Shown here: one piece after another, positions 34,155-34,160 of the stretch
Position numbering within the stretch: the first letter of the stretch is position 1
Layout: the number at the start of each line of letters is the position of its first letter
DNA from: Rhizorhabdus sp.
GTDB lineage: Bacteria; Pseudomonadota; Alphaproteobacteria; Sphingomonadales; Sphingomonadaceae
Direction of reading: 5' to 3'
Length of the DNA: 34,160 nt
Assembly (NCBI RefSeq): GCF_018006725.1
Contig: NZ_JAGMXV010000024.1
Coordinates: 1 to 34,160 of the forward strand
Translations under genes and position numbers: made by a program
The notes under the pieces: model-generated
What the model was told of the DNA's origin: nothing
Databases searched by the model: none
Seen by the model: only the letters and a program-made list of their open reading frames with translations

Positions 34155-34160
34155 TTTTCA
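34035..34160 (+). mobile_element. Left end of an IS21-family-like insertion sequence
   Basis: From TGTCAA at 34035 the sequence abandons czcB. It then shows two 21-bp direct repeats, CGGCGGAGC-AAAAG-tCGGCCA (34041-34061) and CGGCGGCGT-AAAAC-cAGGCCA (34064-34084), with a 23-bp period. Multiple ~20-bp end repeats with a central AAAA are characteristic of IS21-family ends. The transposase genes lie beyond the window. Confidence 0.7.
34094..34146. repeat. 17-bp perfect stem-loop inside the insertion-sequence end
   Basis: ATGCCGGGGGGAGTGGC (34094-34110) and GCCACTCCCCCCGGCAT (34130-34146) pair perfectly over 17 bp with a 19-nt loop. Such hairpins near an insertion-sequence end can block read-through transcription or translation from the host side. 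Confidence 0.85.

Overview
The window looks like an accessory metal-resistance island from an alphaproteobacterium, most likely a sphingomonad (Sphingomonadaceae). The reasons are high GC, abundant GTG/TTG starts, tight ATGA/GTGA gene overlaps, and the protein complement: CopA/CopB with a PepSY partner, DUF305 and DUF411 proteins, and a glycosyltransferase next to a DUF2141 protein. This placement rests on gene content read by eye; no database search was done.

Left edge (1-3.2 kb) is loosely packed and partly decayed. It holds the 3' end of an unrecognised gene, a tiny Gly/His/Tyr hexapeptide-repeat protein on the minus strand, an MgtC-family membrane protein, a multiply frameshifted methyltransferase remnant and an unrecognised multi-pass membrane protein. 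Next, on the minus strand (3.1-7.5 kb), come an AraC-type regulator whose N-terminus is split by a frameshift at a T6 tract, a Cu(I)-exporting P1B-type ATPase with YHS and CPMHP-type metal-binding domains, and a thioredoxin-reductase-like flavoprotein. A MerR-type promoter (19-bp spacer, perfect dyad) sits directly upstream of the ATPase.

7.8-12 kb is a non-metal interlude: an orphan fliQ, a restriction-endonuclease-like protein (HhH plus D...ExE nuclease motif) without a methyltransferase, a GT4 glycosyltransferase and a DUF2141 secreted protein.

11.6-28.2 kb is the copper core. copC-copD plus a small gene run leftward. A membrane-anchored cytochrome c runs rightward, followed by a CnrY-CnrX-CnrH-like anti-sigma/sensor/ECF-sigma operon, copA (multicopper oxidase)-copB-PepSY-DUF305-DUF305-DUF411, two small secreted Cys/Met/His proteins, and cusC-cusB-cusA-cusF. 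The modules cover the whole export route: cytoplasmic Cu(I) export (ATPase), periplasmic oxidation and sequestration (CopA, CopC, CusF, DUF305, DUF411), and outer-membrane or transenvelope efflux (CopB, CusCBA). The CnrX-like sensor keeps all five metal ligands that I recall for CnrX, so the ECF module may report periplasmic metal to the copper genes.

28.3-34.2 kb is a divalent-cation module: a YgjV-family protein, an EamA transporter with a very His-rich tail, a MerR(CadR/PbrR-like)-YnfA pair divergent from a CDF exporter through a textbook MerR promoter, and a His-rich secreted protein. A czcC broken by a frameshift follows, then a czcB truncated by the end of what looks like an IS21-family insertion sequence at about 34035. 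The MerR palindrome is repeated exactly at the CDF stop codon. No tRNA, rRNA or CRISPR array was seen.
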